From the NCBI GenBank assembly GCA_023078685.1, contig JALGAS010000007.1, forward strand, positions 310,001 through 374,000: DNA of 64,000 nt. The letters are read 5' to 3'. The notes below the pieces were generated by a model, which saw only the letters and a list, made by a program, of their open reading frames with translations, was not told where the DNA came from and searched no databases. This document shows positions 51,015 through 63,257 of this stretch, in pieces. Position numbers and translations under genes: made by a program. The number at the start of each line of letters is the position of its first letter. Position 1 is the first letter of the stretch. Source of the DNA: Neopestalotiopsis rosae (taxonomy: Eukaryota > Ascomycota > Sordariomycetes > Amphisphaeriales > Sporocadaceae).

Positions 51015-52008
51015 TTAGACTTGCTCGCGAGGAGTCTTGCCACGGTTCTCACGGCCCTTGTCTGACCAGGGGAAGTGAATGACGGGAATGAGGAAGAACG
51101 AGTTGCTACAGAGAATAAAGTCAGTAAAACCAGTTCCTGATTGAGAGGGGTCCTTGAGTCTGAATACGTACCTCTTGTCAGCCATACCGGCAAAGGCATT
51201 GTACCACGCCAAAAAGGCAGCCAGGAGACCAAAGCCACCTCCGGCGTGCTTGAGGGTGAGCGACGAAGCAGCGTTACCGTTGGCCGCAGCAAACTCGCCG
51301 CACGCCAGCATGAGGAAGGCCAGGTCGAGGGTGAAGAAGAGTAGGAAGAACATGACGGTCGACTTCAGGGTCAGGACGAGCAGGATAAAAGTAAAGATGA
51401 ACCATCCGGACAGGAAGAAGCCCAGGGCCGAGGCCTCGTCGGCGGCTTCCGTGTACGGCGTCAGGGCCGAGAAGCCGGGCGTCAGCAGGATGGCGTAGGC
51501 GATCCAGAAGCCGCCGTAAGATGACAGGGCCGTGGCACCAAATGTGTTTCCTACAGCCATTTCCCTATACAGCAAATAATGAATTAGTTATCACGTTTTG
51601 TCGCGACAAATTCCCCCCAACGAGTGTCTCAACTTACCACATGCCAGCCAGCAATTGCACCAGACCACCATAACCAAAAGCCAGAGAGAGCACAATGTTG
51701 GGCTCAGCGACACCGCGAGCATTGACATTGATGAGAGAGAGGACAAAGGTCGTCAGGGCGAAAGCAGACAGACCGAGCGGCGCCGGGTTGGCGAATTTCC
51801 GGTGCGTCGTCGGCTTGTACAGACCGGGCTGGAACTCTCCTCCGAACGCAGCCAGCCTCTCATCGGGGCCCGAGTGCACGTGGGTCATGGGGTTTCCTCC
51901 ATAGTCGTAGCGTCTGGTCGTATCGTTGACGCCGCCGGCGCCGTTTGTGCCAGTCGTGATGGACTTTTCCAAGTCCACCGGTTGGTGGCTCTCTGTAGTA
52001 GTGGCCAT
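51015..52008 (-). CDS. GPR1/FUN34/YaaH-family acetate transporter
   Basis: Three exons, 52008-51638, 51564-51172 and 51105-51015 (introns 73 and 66 nt), encode 284 aa. The cytosolic N-terminus of about 75 residues leads into the family signature [19 protein letters not shown] at the start of TM1. Six membrane segments follow, including [22 protein letters not shown], the TM2-TM3 glycine-rich motif of the family, and a C-terminal basic tail ([13 protein letters not shown]). Members such as yeast Ato1/Ady2 and Aspergillus AcpA move acetate (with a proton) or ammonium at the plasma membrane, typically induced by acetate and repressed by glucose. The exon junctions split codons in phase 2 and restore the family sequence, which supports the model. 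Substrate choice between acetate and ammonium is not settled by sequence. Confidence -1.
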
Positions 52009-55000
52009 TGTGTTGGATAAAAGTACAATCAGATAGCTCCGGGCTGTGTCAGATTGTGTTTACCTGCGGGCCGAGTTGTCTTGAGAGGAAGTCAGAGAGA
52101 AGAACACTCGAGGTGGGAAGTGCGAAAATAAAAGGTTGAGAATAAACAGGCTTGGCAGGGCTGTTTTAAAGTAAAGGGAGGAAGGGAGGATGGTGGCGGT
52201 CTCTTATTATTCTCGGGTGGAGCTCTATAATGGGTTTAAGAGATCCACGAAGAATGGAGATGGGGGGAATTGGGGACGGTGTTAAGCCAGAGTCCAGAAA
52301 ATGCGGAGAGAGGAGTGCAAAGCTTAAGTAGGGTACAGATATATGGGGAAAGGAGAAGACGTCCAGGGTCGAGCGACTGGGGGCCCCGGTAGCAACGGGC
52401 AGTCTGTTGAGATTAATGAATATGGGAAAGACGAGACTGGACTGCAATGACTGGGTAATGGATCATGTGTGTGTGGGTGGATGGCAGATGGTTGATGGCT
52501 GCTGGATGAATTGGTTGGTAATATTGCAGAGCTCATAGACTGAGTAACCAACCCGTTCGTTACCTACAGTGATTCACGCCAACAGCAGTATTCGGGTATG
52601 ATCCAGTTGCCATAGTACTACTACTCGCCCTACTCGGCTACCTCGACTTCCAGTCTTCCGTAGCTGCGGTGGGCGTATTAACGTGTGTATAGTGTGAGAC
52701 TAGGTAGAATCCCACCAGTTTCTTGATTTGACCTACACATTAGCAGCCAGACTACCTAAAGTAGGCAAATACCGTGGTCTTGGGTACACCAGTTGATCAC
52801 TACTCGAGTAGACCGACCGACTGCTAAGAGAAGAGAGAGCAGCAGTCAACAGCCTAAGCAGACGGATAGACGAGAGGCAGAGCGACAGGACAGGCCATCG
52901 ACACACACCACAAGCAAGCCGCTTTTGCGCATCTGTTCCGCAATCGACGCTTGTCGTACGGTCCGCCCAACGGCCTGGCTACTGAGCTAAGCAGAAAAGA
53001 GACCGAGACTAGAAGAGAATACTTGTGGAATACCTGACAAGCGACTCCACAGCAGCCGCGAGTGTGGTGACGTTGAACGTGGTGATCCTGTCGAAGTGAT
53101 GTACTATTGATTAACTATTGGGCCAACGGAAGAGAGATGATTATTTTTTCTTTCTTGCTGTGTGCTGTGCCACCAGACCACCTTCTAGCTTGGCGCTAAC
53201 TGTTCGGCCTTTCGAGAAACCCGTTTGGGTAGTCGACGGTCGTGACCTAGAAAAAAAAGAAAGATCGCTGAACCAGCGCTTCGGGGACGAGGAAGTATTA
53301 CCAAAGAGAAATCCTTCTGGTACCTACGCTAGCCAGCTCCAGCGTTGCCGTGCGTAGAAAGAAACAGCCTACTACCATCGCGTCAATGATCAAACGAGAG
53401 AATCGGACCGGAGTGTCTTTCTGGTCAATGTCAATGCGTGTGCAGAAGCAGCAGGCAGCTCAGATCTTTGTCTGCGTCATAAGGGTCCCCGACTTTCCAG
53501 TCAGCCGGGCTCTCTTTGCACATTAGACTTTGCTGTAGGTAGTGCCATGTACGTAGTAGTATGTAAACATGGTTCTAGTGGTGAACTAATAAGTTGACGA
53601 TATCCTTTGTTGTGGTCGGCATTAAGCAGCCAAACGAAGCAATATTCCCACAGTCTTTCCTTCGCATACCTACCCTTGCATGATAGAATTGCGGGTGTAT
53701 TTTTTCCAGTGGATGTATTACTTACTTACTTACGTGAATGGCCGGGTATAGCTGATTAATTAACAGCCGTTGTCGCAGGCTCTTCGGAGACTAATTCGTA
53801 ATGAACTACTCCGTATTGTAGCAGGCGACTGACTGACTTGATTGACTGACCTGGACCTTGACTGGGTCAACAGACGGCGCATCATTTCATGATCTGATTT
53901 TCTCAGATGGGGGTCGGCCCATCTCCAGTTGCTTTCCCCCCGGGTACAAAGGCACTAGACCAACAAACACCTTGAAGCTTTGGTCCGGGGAAGCTTTGAG
54001 CGAGACACGGGCACAACGGGTAGCGACCCCCTTGTCTCGCGAAGGGGAAAAGGGTTGCGTGTATGGCTTCGGCACCCCGTCCCCATCTCCATCAACCCCC
54101 ATGCATGCCGAACAGCAAACCAACTGCTTTTACTTCTTTGGGCTCGTGTACATGTGCAGATGTGCGGGATAGGTAAGCCAAGGCTACCGGGGGGCGTCTA
54201 GATAGATGATGATGGCCGACCGAGCAGTCCTGACCTGACAGGGTGCAAAGGTTCCTTTCGCCAAAACCCCCCCCCCCCCGGAGCAATTGGTGAATTGGTG
54301 ATACTAGCTGTATACTGCATGATTATTGGCGGGAATGACCTTGTCGTGCTGCTGGATTGATTGATGATACGAGTCTAGTGCGCCGGAGCTCAACCCCAGT
54401 CGCAGCCTCGGAACTGCCTCGACTGCCAGCATTAGATTATAGATACAACCTGAAATGATGAGCCGCTGATATTTTTCTCGAGGCCGGAAGTGCGGGACGA
54501 CCAGGCTATTGCATAGGAGGCTTGTCCTATTCTAACTAAGGGTTAGACGAGGTACAAAGGGAAGGGAAGCGTCTGGCGTCTGCCCACCCTGCACACGACA
54601 ACGGGCGTATTTTCATTTGCATTTTTGTTGGTCTGCATGGCGTGACTTGACAGGCAGATATGTGATCGCCCAGAGTTTTGTAACCACAACATCGTAATCA
54701 GGAAAACATACTGCCCGAATATCAGGCAGAGTCAGTGTCAGATTGGCAGCTCGCAAGGCCAAGCAAGCCAAGCAGACGGCCTCTGATGGTTTGGTGGAAG
54801 AAAATAAGAAGATCGACATGTACCCCGCAGGTGGAGTTGTGCAAATCTTACACTACCCCAATGGCAAGCTGGCAGATACTGCACAATAGTTTTCCTCAGG
54901 GATCCTTTCTGGGGAATACCACCGAGGCGTCACCTAAAACGAAAGAGAGAAAAGAAAAATAGCATTTGCGAGTGTATCTGTGATTTGACCATGTGAGTCC

Positions 55001-58000
55001 GTGACTTGAGCTTCTGCGGTCGATCCTAGCTCGAAAATGGATGGTAGATCAGTTTCGCATCTTAGCCGTTGCCGTAGCCTCAATCATTCTTTCGTCCTGA
55101 GACATCAATTGCGAGGGTGTCGATAAATGCCAATCCAGTCAAGTGCGGCAAAATGGTTGAGAAATGACGGCGAGGCGCTAAATCTAGAATTGTATTGAGT
55201 GCCGAGGCTGGTAGGGCCACCAGGACCTGTAACATAACAGCCTGCAGCACCTTAATCTCAGGTTATTTGCATGTCAAATGACTCTGACCTGACGTGAGGC
55301 AAGCAGTTCCCCAGATGGACTGGACCCTTCAATGCTTTCTTGCATCCAGATCGTGTGCTGACGTACGCGGAATGGATGATCATGAGGATTTACTGGATCA
55401 AGGACCGTCATAGTACCCAGTTCACCCGCTTCGGCAGGGAAAGGATCTGGTTGTAGATCTGCTTTGGAAGGTGTGTCTCTTCGCCCTTCCGACCGAGATT
55501 GTCGGGCTTAACCAGAGCGTCGGTGGTCCCTTTGGTGGGTGCAGTAAGTCAGTGGACCACAATGGATCAGGGCAGCAGTGGTAATTTGCGGGGACCCCAA
55601 AGGTCATTCTTCTGAAGATCCATCCATCGTGGAGCAGAACAGATGGTTTCTTATTCTGCCCCATCATGAGCGTTCTGGCGTCTGTCACGTTTGCATCTCA
55701 TTGTCTATCAATTGTGTCAGTGCCCGCCGTAGCTTTGACATGTCTCTCTGCGGCGCCTCAAGCCGAACGAACCGAAATCGCCCAAACTTGGCGGTGGCGT
55801 TCTTCATGCAGTGCCGAACATGCCATGTGGTGTTCTCACTATTTGATCGCTCCGGGGCCTTGGCCTAACTTGGCTCACTTGGCTGGCTTGGCTAGAGAGC
55901 GGAAGGTCGTCAGCCAAGCCAGCCTTCTCTGCACCCCACAGTCTGGGCGTTTACTTGTCCTTGGAGTGATGTTTTCGCGATGGTTTGGTTTACTAAACAA
56001 TTGCGACGAGACGAAAGGACTGGACCTTTAAGATCTTCTTCTGCGCTTTCTTTTTTCCTGTTGCTCTAGACGTCCCAACCAAACTGGCGGGACTGTCGAT
56101 CAAATTGGGGACCACGCATTGCGCATGTACCGTAAATACAACACTTCATGCAACAGAGCTCCAGTGTTTCGGGGTGTGTACATTGTCAATTTGTGTGCTG
56201 TAAAAGTAATTGGGTTGGAGGCTGCAGCAGCTGCCACTGATGTTGCATCCAGGGGTCATGGACAGGGCACCCAAAGGCACCACAGGCACCTCCTTCTCCA
56301 AACCAAAATCAATTGCACCATCTCACCTTCTCCAAAACGACACTTTGTACTACAAGAAGGAACAAGACGCCAAAACGCCCATCGACCGTCTTGAATTGAT
56401 CTTGTCCAAAGCATATCTAGATCCACGACAGCCAGCCAATTGTTCAATCAGGCAAACTGTCGTCATCATTATCATCCATGTTGCTGCCGTTAAAGCCGGT
56501 GTCTTGTACGTGCGCACGCACTTGCACACGGGTGCCTCTAGAAGCGATTGGTCCTGCATAAAAACTACCATCGTGACAGGCCTGACAGGCTATCTTGAAC
56601 TAATGAATGATCTACGCATAAAACGTTGGGCGGACGAACGGAAGTTGGTCCTTCTTCCTCTACTTTTCTATGGTGTCTAATAACTCCCGCGCTCCTCAGC
56701 CGCCCCCCCGTTGCAAGGGAAAAAATAGGTAAGTAGTCATGGTAGTGTCCGCGTTTCCAACCAGCTGCATCACATCTAGGACCCAAAACCACTTAGCTTA
56801 TCCCAAAGGCGGAAGATCGCCCTCGATCGAGGTATTCACTAAAGGCGATAGACTTTTGTCACACAGACTTTTGTCAGAACTCAAAATCCCACGCACGTCT
56901 CCTTTTACTATTGGGCGTGACGCGAAATGCTGTAGCCAACGGCGTCTTTCGCAACCACCTACTAAAGAGGTAATAAGTCACTAGGCATGTCGGTACGCAG
57001 TAGGCAAACAAGAACCTGGGAGGCTGAAAAATCCCATCAGCACTAATCAAATCGATTCCACTTCTTATTACCGTGGGAAGAAAATTCTCTGCAAGCAAAG
57101 ATTAGAAGAATGCATCTCGGTTGCTCCCTTGAAACTGATAGGCGAAATGTTTGTCTGCAAGGAGGGATTGTGGTCAATTGCTCGACAATCTAATTGATGC
57201 CACGCGTACCTGAACGACCCTGTCCAGAGACGACGTTGGATGATCTGGCACGCATCCCCAAGCGAAATTCAATGTCACCTTACCCTGTGTCGGGCCGCAT
57301 AACATTAAATGGCCACATTATGTACATACCAAGCCAGGGACTGCGCCGCTCTCATACGTATACGGGCCATGCTGCGTCCTGCAAATAATATCTATTTTAC
57401 CTTTTAGCCGGGCGCGAACATTCCATTGAAACACCTAGAATAGTGGGTAATATAGGCAACATAATGCTTTATTTTCGAGACTATCAGCAGCTAAAATCTC
57501 TTATCCCATGGTGGGCACAAAGGTCTTACTGTGACCTATTTCTGGTCACAGACTGTCTTGTATCTGTGTAATCCATGGATCTGGCTCAAATTGCAAGTTA
57601 CAGTCGAAAGGATCCCAAACAAGTCCTCAGGTATACCTCGACCTGCTAGTTCAACAGCACTACATACACTAGCATCTCGTCAGTCCGTCCGACCGCCCTG
57701 ACACTACGTGATACATGCAATGGGGAGATCTTTCGGCCTTCCGATTCATGCAGCTCCAGAAGCCCCGTCTTTCCGTTGCACCGGGTCGCGAGTATTGAAT
57801 CGTCGGCCCGAGGTCGGCGTTGACAAGACACAAGATACACGAGAGCACCATTCACACTCACGGCATCATACTAGAAATTGGTGAATTGTCGATCATGTTG
57901 GCAATTCTGTAGTCCATGGACAACGGTATCCCGTGCTCTATTGGCCATCTTGGCAAGATGTTATGAGAAGTCACGATGATTATGCTTGTTACAGCTATTC

Positions 58001-58133
58001 CTGATCAACACAGTATTACTAAATTACACATGGCCACAAAGGCCACCAGGTATTGCCCTTCGTTGTCATCAAAGACTTCCCACTCCATGATCCTATTTGG
58101 CTACAGAAGAGCCACTGAGTACCAATCGTTCCC
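52009..58133. other. Sparse region, no supported gene; low-complexity tracts
   Basis: About 6.1 kb. It begins with the promoter of the acetate transporter (CT-rich on the coding strand near 52080-52330). It also contains an (ACTT)n run near 53718-53731 and a C13 homopolymer at 54267-54279. One frame near 56258-56450 has protein-like composition but no start-to-stop gene model or homology I can name. Nothing else is supported on either strand. Confidence -1.
54267..54279. repeat. C13 homopolymer
   Basis: Thirteen consecutive cytosines in intergenic DNA. The exact length may be affected by sequencing error; no coding sequence is nearby. Confidence -1.
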
Positions 58134-58939
58134 TTAGCTATTATAAATGGAAAAGTCATCAATGGTGAAGTTATATGGCGGTCTCTCTCTCGCCCACTCT
58201 TTGACGACGAATGCGGTAACGTTCCTGGAATTTTCATGATTAGCCATAATCGTCAAAAGACGTTCCCTCCCAAACAGTGTTCAATGGCAAGTCGGAAACG
58301 TGTAGTACATACAAATGATCAGCCTGATACCAGATAGCTACATGGGCTTCGGTGCTGTCGTTTGACGGCCATATCCTCGCCCTCACGTCGAAACCCTTCC
58401 AGCAATTACAGTGCTCCCATTTGGACTCTAGTGGGGATCCCGTCGCGGTTCCATTGCAGTGGCAATCGAACCCGGGGTAATAGGGCAGTGTGAATACGAC
58501 CGCGGGGGCCGAGAGGTTGAAACCTACACCGAGCCGCCACAAGGAGCGACAAAAATTCATTAGCGAAACCCCAGAAAATTGTGTGTAATAAGTGTAGTGA
58601 GAGAAGAAAAAGACAAATTCCGAGGGCTTCGATATCGAAACGACGGCAAACAAGACAGACGACTCAGGTTCATTATTTCACACAAAACTTACTGTACCAT
58701 CCACTCACGGGGGCAATGGGGTTGCCGTGGCTCAGGCCCGTCTGCCAGTTGGTCGCGTACCACGCGTACTGGTCGCCCGGCACGGCCGGCGGCCAGCCCG
58801 GGGGGTTGTAGTCGATTCCGCCGCCGCTGTCGCCAGGGCATCGTCCGGGCGCGCAATCCTCATCCGGATCTTCGGCGGCACGGGCAAGGGACCACATGGA
58901 TCCCGTGCATGCGGCCAGGAGCATGGCGGATGGCTTCAT
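58134..58939 (-). CDS. Small secreted six-cysteine protein, unknown family
   Basis: Three exons, 58939-58693, 58523-58313 and 58224-58134 (introns 169 and 88 nt, donors GTAAGT and GTATGT), encode 182 aa ending FTIDDFSIYNS. The start MKPSAMLLAACTGSMWSLARA is a signal peptide with likely cleavage near residue 21. The mature chain has exactly six cysteines in three pairs: C29/C34, C103/C105 and C121/C123. It also has five N-glycosylation sequons (N85, N106, N138, N154, N171). The pattern of short strands (VVFTLPYYPG, FDVRARIWP, AHVAIWYQADHL, VTAFVVKEW) suggests a beta-sandwich. I recognise no family. Size, secretion and Cys content fit an effector-like or cell-wall protein, but that is inference. 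The frame is easily missed because the last exon follows a donor placed inside a longer open frame that would otherwise stop early. Confidence -1.
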
Positions 58940-60473
58940 GGTTGCACTCGGGTGAGTTAAAGTGAATCTATACAAAACGAAGGTTGAAGGTATGTAAGAA
59001 TATCGTTGTGAAATAAGGTCAATAATCCGAGACGAAGATTAAGGTGAAAGCAGCGACTTTTAAATATACTCGAAAAGACACGGAATGGATGGCCGGACTC
59101 CCCTGGATGGATCTCGGTTGGAAGCAGTATACCTAAGGTTGTATACTGACTGCATACTCACTGAGAACCTAGTATGAATGGTATCCTCTTCTTTGCTTCT
59201 TCCGTTCCATTTGTGTCTGCTATTGGGCGGAAACCCCAAATTCTGCATTCTCGGCATAAGCCTCAAGTCGTCATTATTCCATACACCTTTTCGTATTTGT
59301 GGGCTTTGTGGATTCTGTGAAACGTAGGCGTAGTCGAGCCGGCTAAATACGGTCCAACCGACATCGTTCCGAATGGAATACGAACAATACTCGATTAGTC
59401 TCTCTGCCTCTTCTTGCTTTTCCTCGAAGGATTCGAGCCACATAATACCAAGCCGACCCTGAGAAAGCTGAATCGTCCAATAAGCTCACCAAGTGGATAA
59501 GAAACACCAATCCCGCAGTCAGATTCTGATTTTGCATTCTTTGCCATTTCTCGATACTCGCACAGATTTCAATGTTGCACCGTCAGGCGAATGTGAGGCT
59601 TATGAGAATGAACTATGCCGAACATGCAATGTCTACCGTTCACTGTCGATTAGCTTTGGGAATGATGGTCGAAAGTATTCTTGTTCACACTTGTCTATAT
59701 ACATATAATGTGTAGAACAAGGTGGGTATTTGGCACCAATTCTCAAAGATATATACTTGCTGATAACCTTTATTCGGCAGATCTTCCGGTTTCCAGGAGA
59801 TCTTTTGTCTTTGTAAAGATTATTTTTGTATCTGCAACGGCGCCCCGAAAGAATGGGCTGGACCGTTGGCCGCATGGGCAACTTGCATACCTTGAACACT
59901 ATTTTTGACAACGGTTTGCCAACGGCTGTAGCTTGTCAAGCAGTTGGAGCATCTATGCAGGAAAGATGTAATCTTGCGAGATCTATACGCCAGCACCTTG
60001 TGAGAATTGTTGCCCTGCATATCAAACTTCACTGGGGTCCTCCTTTTTTTTTCTTCTTACGTCTTCTCATGTACGCAAATCTCCTTTCGTTTCGGCTCTT
60101 ATAGTGGTTCTGTCATGTATTTCTGCTCTGCTTTGACCAAAAGTTCTGACTGACAGTCTCCATCTCGTTGCCAAGGTGCGTCAATATTCTGAGGAAGCAG
60201 TTTCGCTGGAATCGAGACTGCAGAAGTAATGCCAGACTAGACAATCGTTAGCGGGAACTGGGAAATGCTTTGAAACTTCGTACATGTCAAGATAGCGAAG
60301 AAAGTCATTGCAATCTGTATTTAACGGCTTTCTGAACAGTGCAGCAAGATGGACGCACCCAATGCAAGCAGAGATACAAGAAGAGATGGTGGCAGCTGTG
60401 ACAGAGCTTATTTAACAGGATAGCGTGTACATGATTCGATTCAAGGTCATCGGTGGTACAGAAACTCTGAACA
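58940..60473. other. Intergenic, one doubtful small frame
   Basis: About 1.5 kb. A reverse-strand frame at 59443-59060 (127 codons, starting MWLESFEEKQEEAERL) has somewhat protein-like composition, but no family, signal or splice partner. I leave it uncalled. The rest contains no recognisable gene or RNA. Confidence -1.
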
Positions 60474-61757
60474 TCATGCAGCATCTATGGTTACAGTTTC
60501 GACCGCACACCCGACTATGGTCTGATCAGCGTTGCCGTCAAGCCATCTTGCCAGCCACTCCAGAGCCACGGGCGCAACCGCAACAGACTCGGCCTCATGA
60601 CCACCCACTGTGTTTCTTTGATATAGGATATCGGCATCCGCCTCGCAGTACCGCTGTATCTGCTCATCCGCGTATTCGATATTGCAATTCTCATCATTTA
60701 TGCCGTGATATGCAAATATCGGCATCTGAGGCACACCATGATACGTCGGGAGCGCATTATTTCCAATCACTCGCGCAATCGCTGGGTTGGTGAGGATATC
60801 GCTGCCATTGACGAAATACTCGAAAATGTCTTGTCCTGCATAGGCTGCGGTCCATTCGACCGCGTTGTAGTGGAGGCAAGCGAGGAAGCTCGTGGCATTG
60901 TGAGGACCCACGGTCTTCAAGTTGCCAACGAGAACATCCCGTGCAGCTGGGAAATCCGCCGTCAGACCGAGAAGAAGAGAAACAATAGTACCAGCACCAG
61001 CGCCGTTATTGAAATTGTAGATGATGGATGTCATATTTGACGGTAGGCCTCCAACCGCCGCTCCAGCAAAGCTGAGCTCGGGTGCATAGGAAGCCTGGAG
61101 CTCGGCAGCAAAGTAGCTCGCCAGGGCGCCGCCCGAGTACCCCCACATGACATATCGCGCATTATCCCAGTTGGCCAGCTGGCTCTGGCTCAAGATGGCT
61201 CTAGTGGCGTCCAAAACGGCGTGTCCCTCTCGAGGGCCGGTGAAGAATGCAGCGTTTGGTCCTTCAAAGTCGGGCACGCTGACGTACCAGCCACGACTTA
61301 GAGCTTCCGCAACGAAGTCTGCGGGGGAGGGGTCCGCCGCCGTTGCGTAGAGAGTCGAGAGCAGATGGCTTGGACTGGCATCCACGTCTGGAGAATTGTA
61401 CGGGATCTGATACGACAGCAGGCGTGAGGTCGAGTTTGCCGGGATCAGGCTGGTGTCGGGAATAAGCAGAGTTGTCACAGCCCAAGACGGCTGATACTGG
61501 GCATCAGTCGATCTGTACAGTATGTTGTAGGCGGTAGAGGCGTTTATAACTGATGTAATGTTGCTCGGATCTGTACGAATGCGCAGAACAGTGCCTAGGG
61601 CCGAAGTCTCAAAACCAGACGGTGGAACGTAGAAAGGGTCTTTGCTTGGAGGAAGAGCTTCTGACGAATTGAATGCTTGAACCACGGCTAGCCATGAAAT
61701 ACATAGGCCATGGATCAAAGATCCCCGCCCAACATGAGTGTCTGTTCTCATCCACAT
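60474..61757 (-). CDS. Secretory lipase (fungal LIP family, alpha/beta hydrolase)
   Basis: A single exon encodes 427 aa. A hydrophobic leader (about 14-30) fits secretion. The catalytic triad of the Candida-type secretory lipase family is present: Ser208 in GYSGG, Asp355 in HGIND and His387 in GGHEAE. The family context is clear from LLSYQIPYNSPD, GWYVSVPDFEGPNAAF and DATRAIL. Two cysteines (C294 and C358) and several sequons (NIT, NAS, NST, NMT, NAT, NGS) fit an extracellular, glycosylated enzyme. It should hydrolyse ester bonds of triglycerides or similar lipids outside the cell. The start at 61757 precedes a second ATG two codons downstream; either gives the same mature protein. A TATAAG element lies about 75 bp upstream. 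Confidence -1.
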   Translation of the reverse strand: MWMRTDTHVGRGSLIHGLCISWLAVVQAFNSSEALPPSKDPFYVPPSGFETSALGTVLRIRTDPSNITSVINASTAYNILYRSTDAQYQPSWAVTTLLIPDTSLIPANSTSRLLSYQIPYNSPDVDASPSHLLSTLYATAADPSPADFVAEALSRGWYVSVPDFEGPNAAFFTGPREGHAVLDATRAILSQSQLANWDNARYVMWGYSGGALASYFAAELQASYAPELSFAGAAVGGLPSNMTSIIYNFNNGAGAGTIVSLLLGLTADFPAARDVLVGNLKTVGPHNATSFLACLHYNAVEWTAAYAGQDIFEYFVNGSDILTNPAIARVIGNNALPTYHGVPQMPIFAYHGINDENCNIEYADEQIQRYCEADADILYQRNTVGGHEAESVAVAPVALEWLARWLDGNADQTIVGCAVETVTIDAA

Positions 61758-63257
61758 GCTTGAGGAACCAGATTTTGTGGACTAAAGTGCATGAAACAAA
61801 ACAAATAGCGGGCGGGTAAAGGACCTCATTCTTATACCAATACATCGCCTCCAGTCACGGTCAAAGTAGGAACGATGCCATCGGGACCGAAGACGGTCTA
61901 CCTTGGACATTGGTTGGATCAATACGTCGAGGAGGATATAAGCACAACTTGCTCAAACTAGCGCATGAGCAGTTAACGAATATAGTCATTGTGTTGACGA
62001 GCATTACAGAGACGAAGGAATACTAGCGCGATAGATAATACAGGCTATAGACCTTTTAGCCAATTAAATTTCGCTTGTACTATCATTGCTTTAAGGGAAG
62101 CAATTAATGCCAGCAACCAGTGTCCAAGCTCCTAGCCAAAGAAACTTAGCGGATGGCAGGCCAAACGTGAGCGGCAGGACGTACTGCATGAAGCGGTCAG
62201 ATGACCTGGAAACTGGATGGCAAAAGAGTAGAAAGCCAGATGTGGACTGGCCTTGAGTGTATAAGCATTTCTGTCATGAATACTTTACTTTTACGCTTGT
62301 CCTTGTTGGAATACTTGCCAAACAATGTGAGCCTGGTTGATGTGAACAGAAAGATAGAGAGATCGCAGAAGGAAAAACAACAATAGATGGGGAATAACAA
62401 GGAGGGCACTCGGGGAATCGAACAAAAAGACTGGGGGAGGGCGGACCCAGCCAGAGAGAGAGTTAAAGATACTAGATTTCTAGGATCGGAGCGGAACCAC
62501 TACACCACTGTGGCCTGTGGTTCGTGGGAGGTTGAAAGCGTGTGCTTTAATTTGGGTTATAAAGGCAAAAGATATTTCGAGAGACACGAAGTGTCACTGT
62601 GCGGTCGTTGTCGAAGCTTTAGGTACTCAACACCTGGGCGGGATTATGGTTTAGGTGGGACGGTTGTTGAATGCGGTGAGTTGAAAAGGCTGTAGCACTG
62701 ATTCCCCAGAAATTCTGGGAAAAGGTCGTGGCAAAGGCACGAGGACAAGAACGATTGTAGATGTTTCATGCCGCACTGGTCTTCAGTCACTATATCCGAC
62801 AGTTCTATTGTGTAGCGATTCAGCTTTCAATCAGACCCGTCTGAATTGGATGATCGCTGAGAGATATGTGCATTATTGTGACGCAATGGCTAGAATACGA
62901 TGCCTACCTGCCTAGGCACCGAGTGGTTAATGTAAAGTCCCGATAGCGACGAGCGTCCTTTCCATTTGTAGAACTTCATGCAGTTGTTGTAAACTTAGCG
63001 CTCCTTTCTGGCGCAATCCTCCATTTGTTGAGCAACGAACTGCAATCTTGGAGGCCGCCATATCGAAATCCGCTTCGGTATCAATGATGAGGCAGAGAGC
63101 CAGCTACTGCCCTGTCTAGTTGCCAGAAATTTGAGAAGTCGAGGCTCCAACCTGGCTCTGATGCCAAAAGGCGATACCAAGTTGTTCATGATGCTAGGAA
63201 CCATGAAGAGACTTGGTGTATGCCGAGTGAGTGCGAGAATTTGGTAAGCGATTCATC
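61758..63257. other. Intergenic, with a tRNA-like remnant
   Basis: About 1.5 kb between the lipase start and the methyltransferase stop. Reverse-strand bases 62516-62404 hold a box-A-like TGGTGTAGTGG and a box-B-like GTTCGATTCC about 80 bp apart, but acceptor and T stems do not pair. No protein gene is supported. Confidence -1.
61831..61836 (-). promoter_or_regulatory. TATA-like element of the lipase gene
   Basis: On the reverse strand GTATAAG follows an ATTGG (inverted CCAAT), about 75 bp upstream of the lipase ATG. The spacing is suitable for a core promoter. Confidence -1.

Noticed and set aside
58440..58480. Box-B-like GGTTCGATTGCC
   Set aside because: It lies inside an exon of the secreted protein (PGFDCHC codons), with no tRNA structure around it.
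59060..59443. 127-codon minus-strand frame starting MWLESFEE
   Set aside because: Some protein-like composition, but no homology, no partner exon and an out-of-frame overlap upstream; evidence insufficient.
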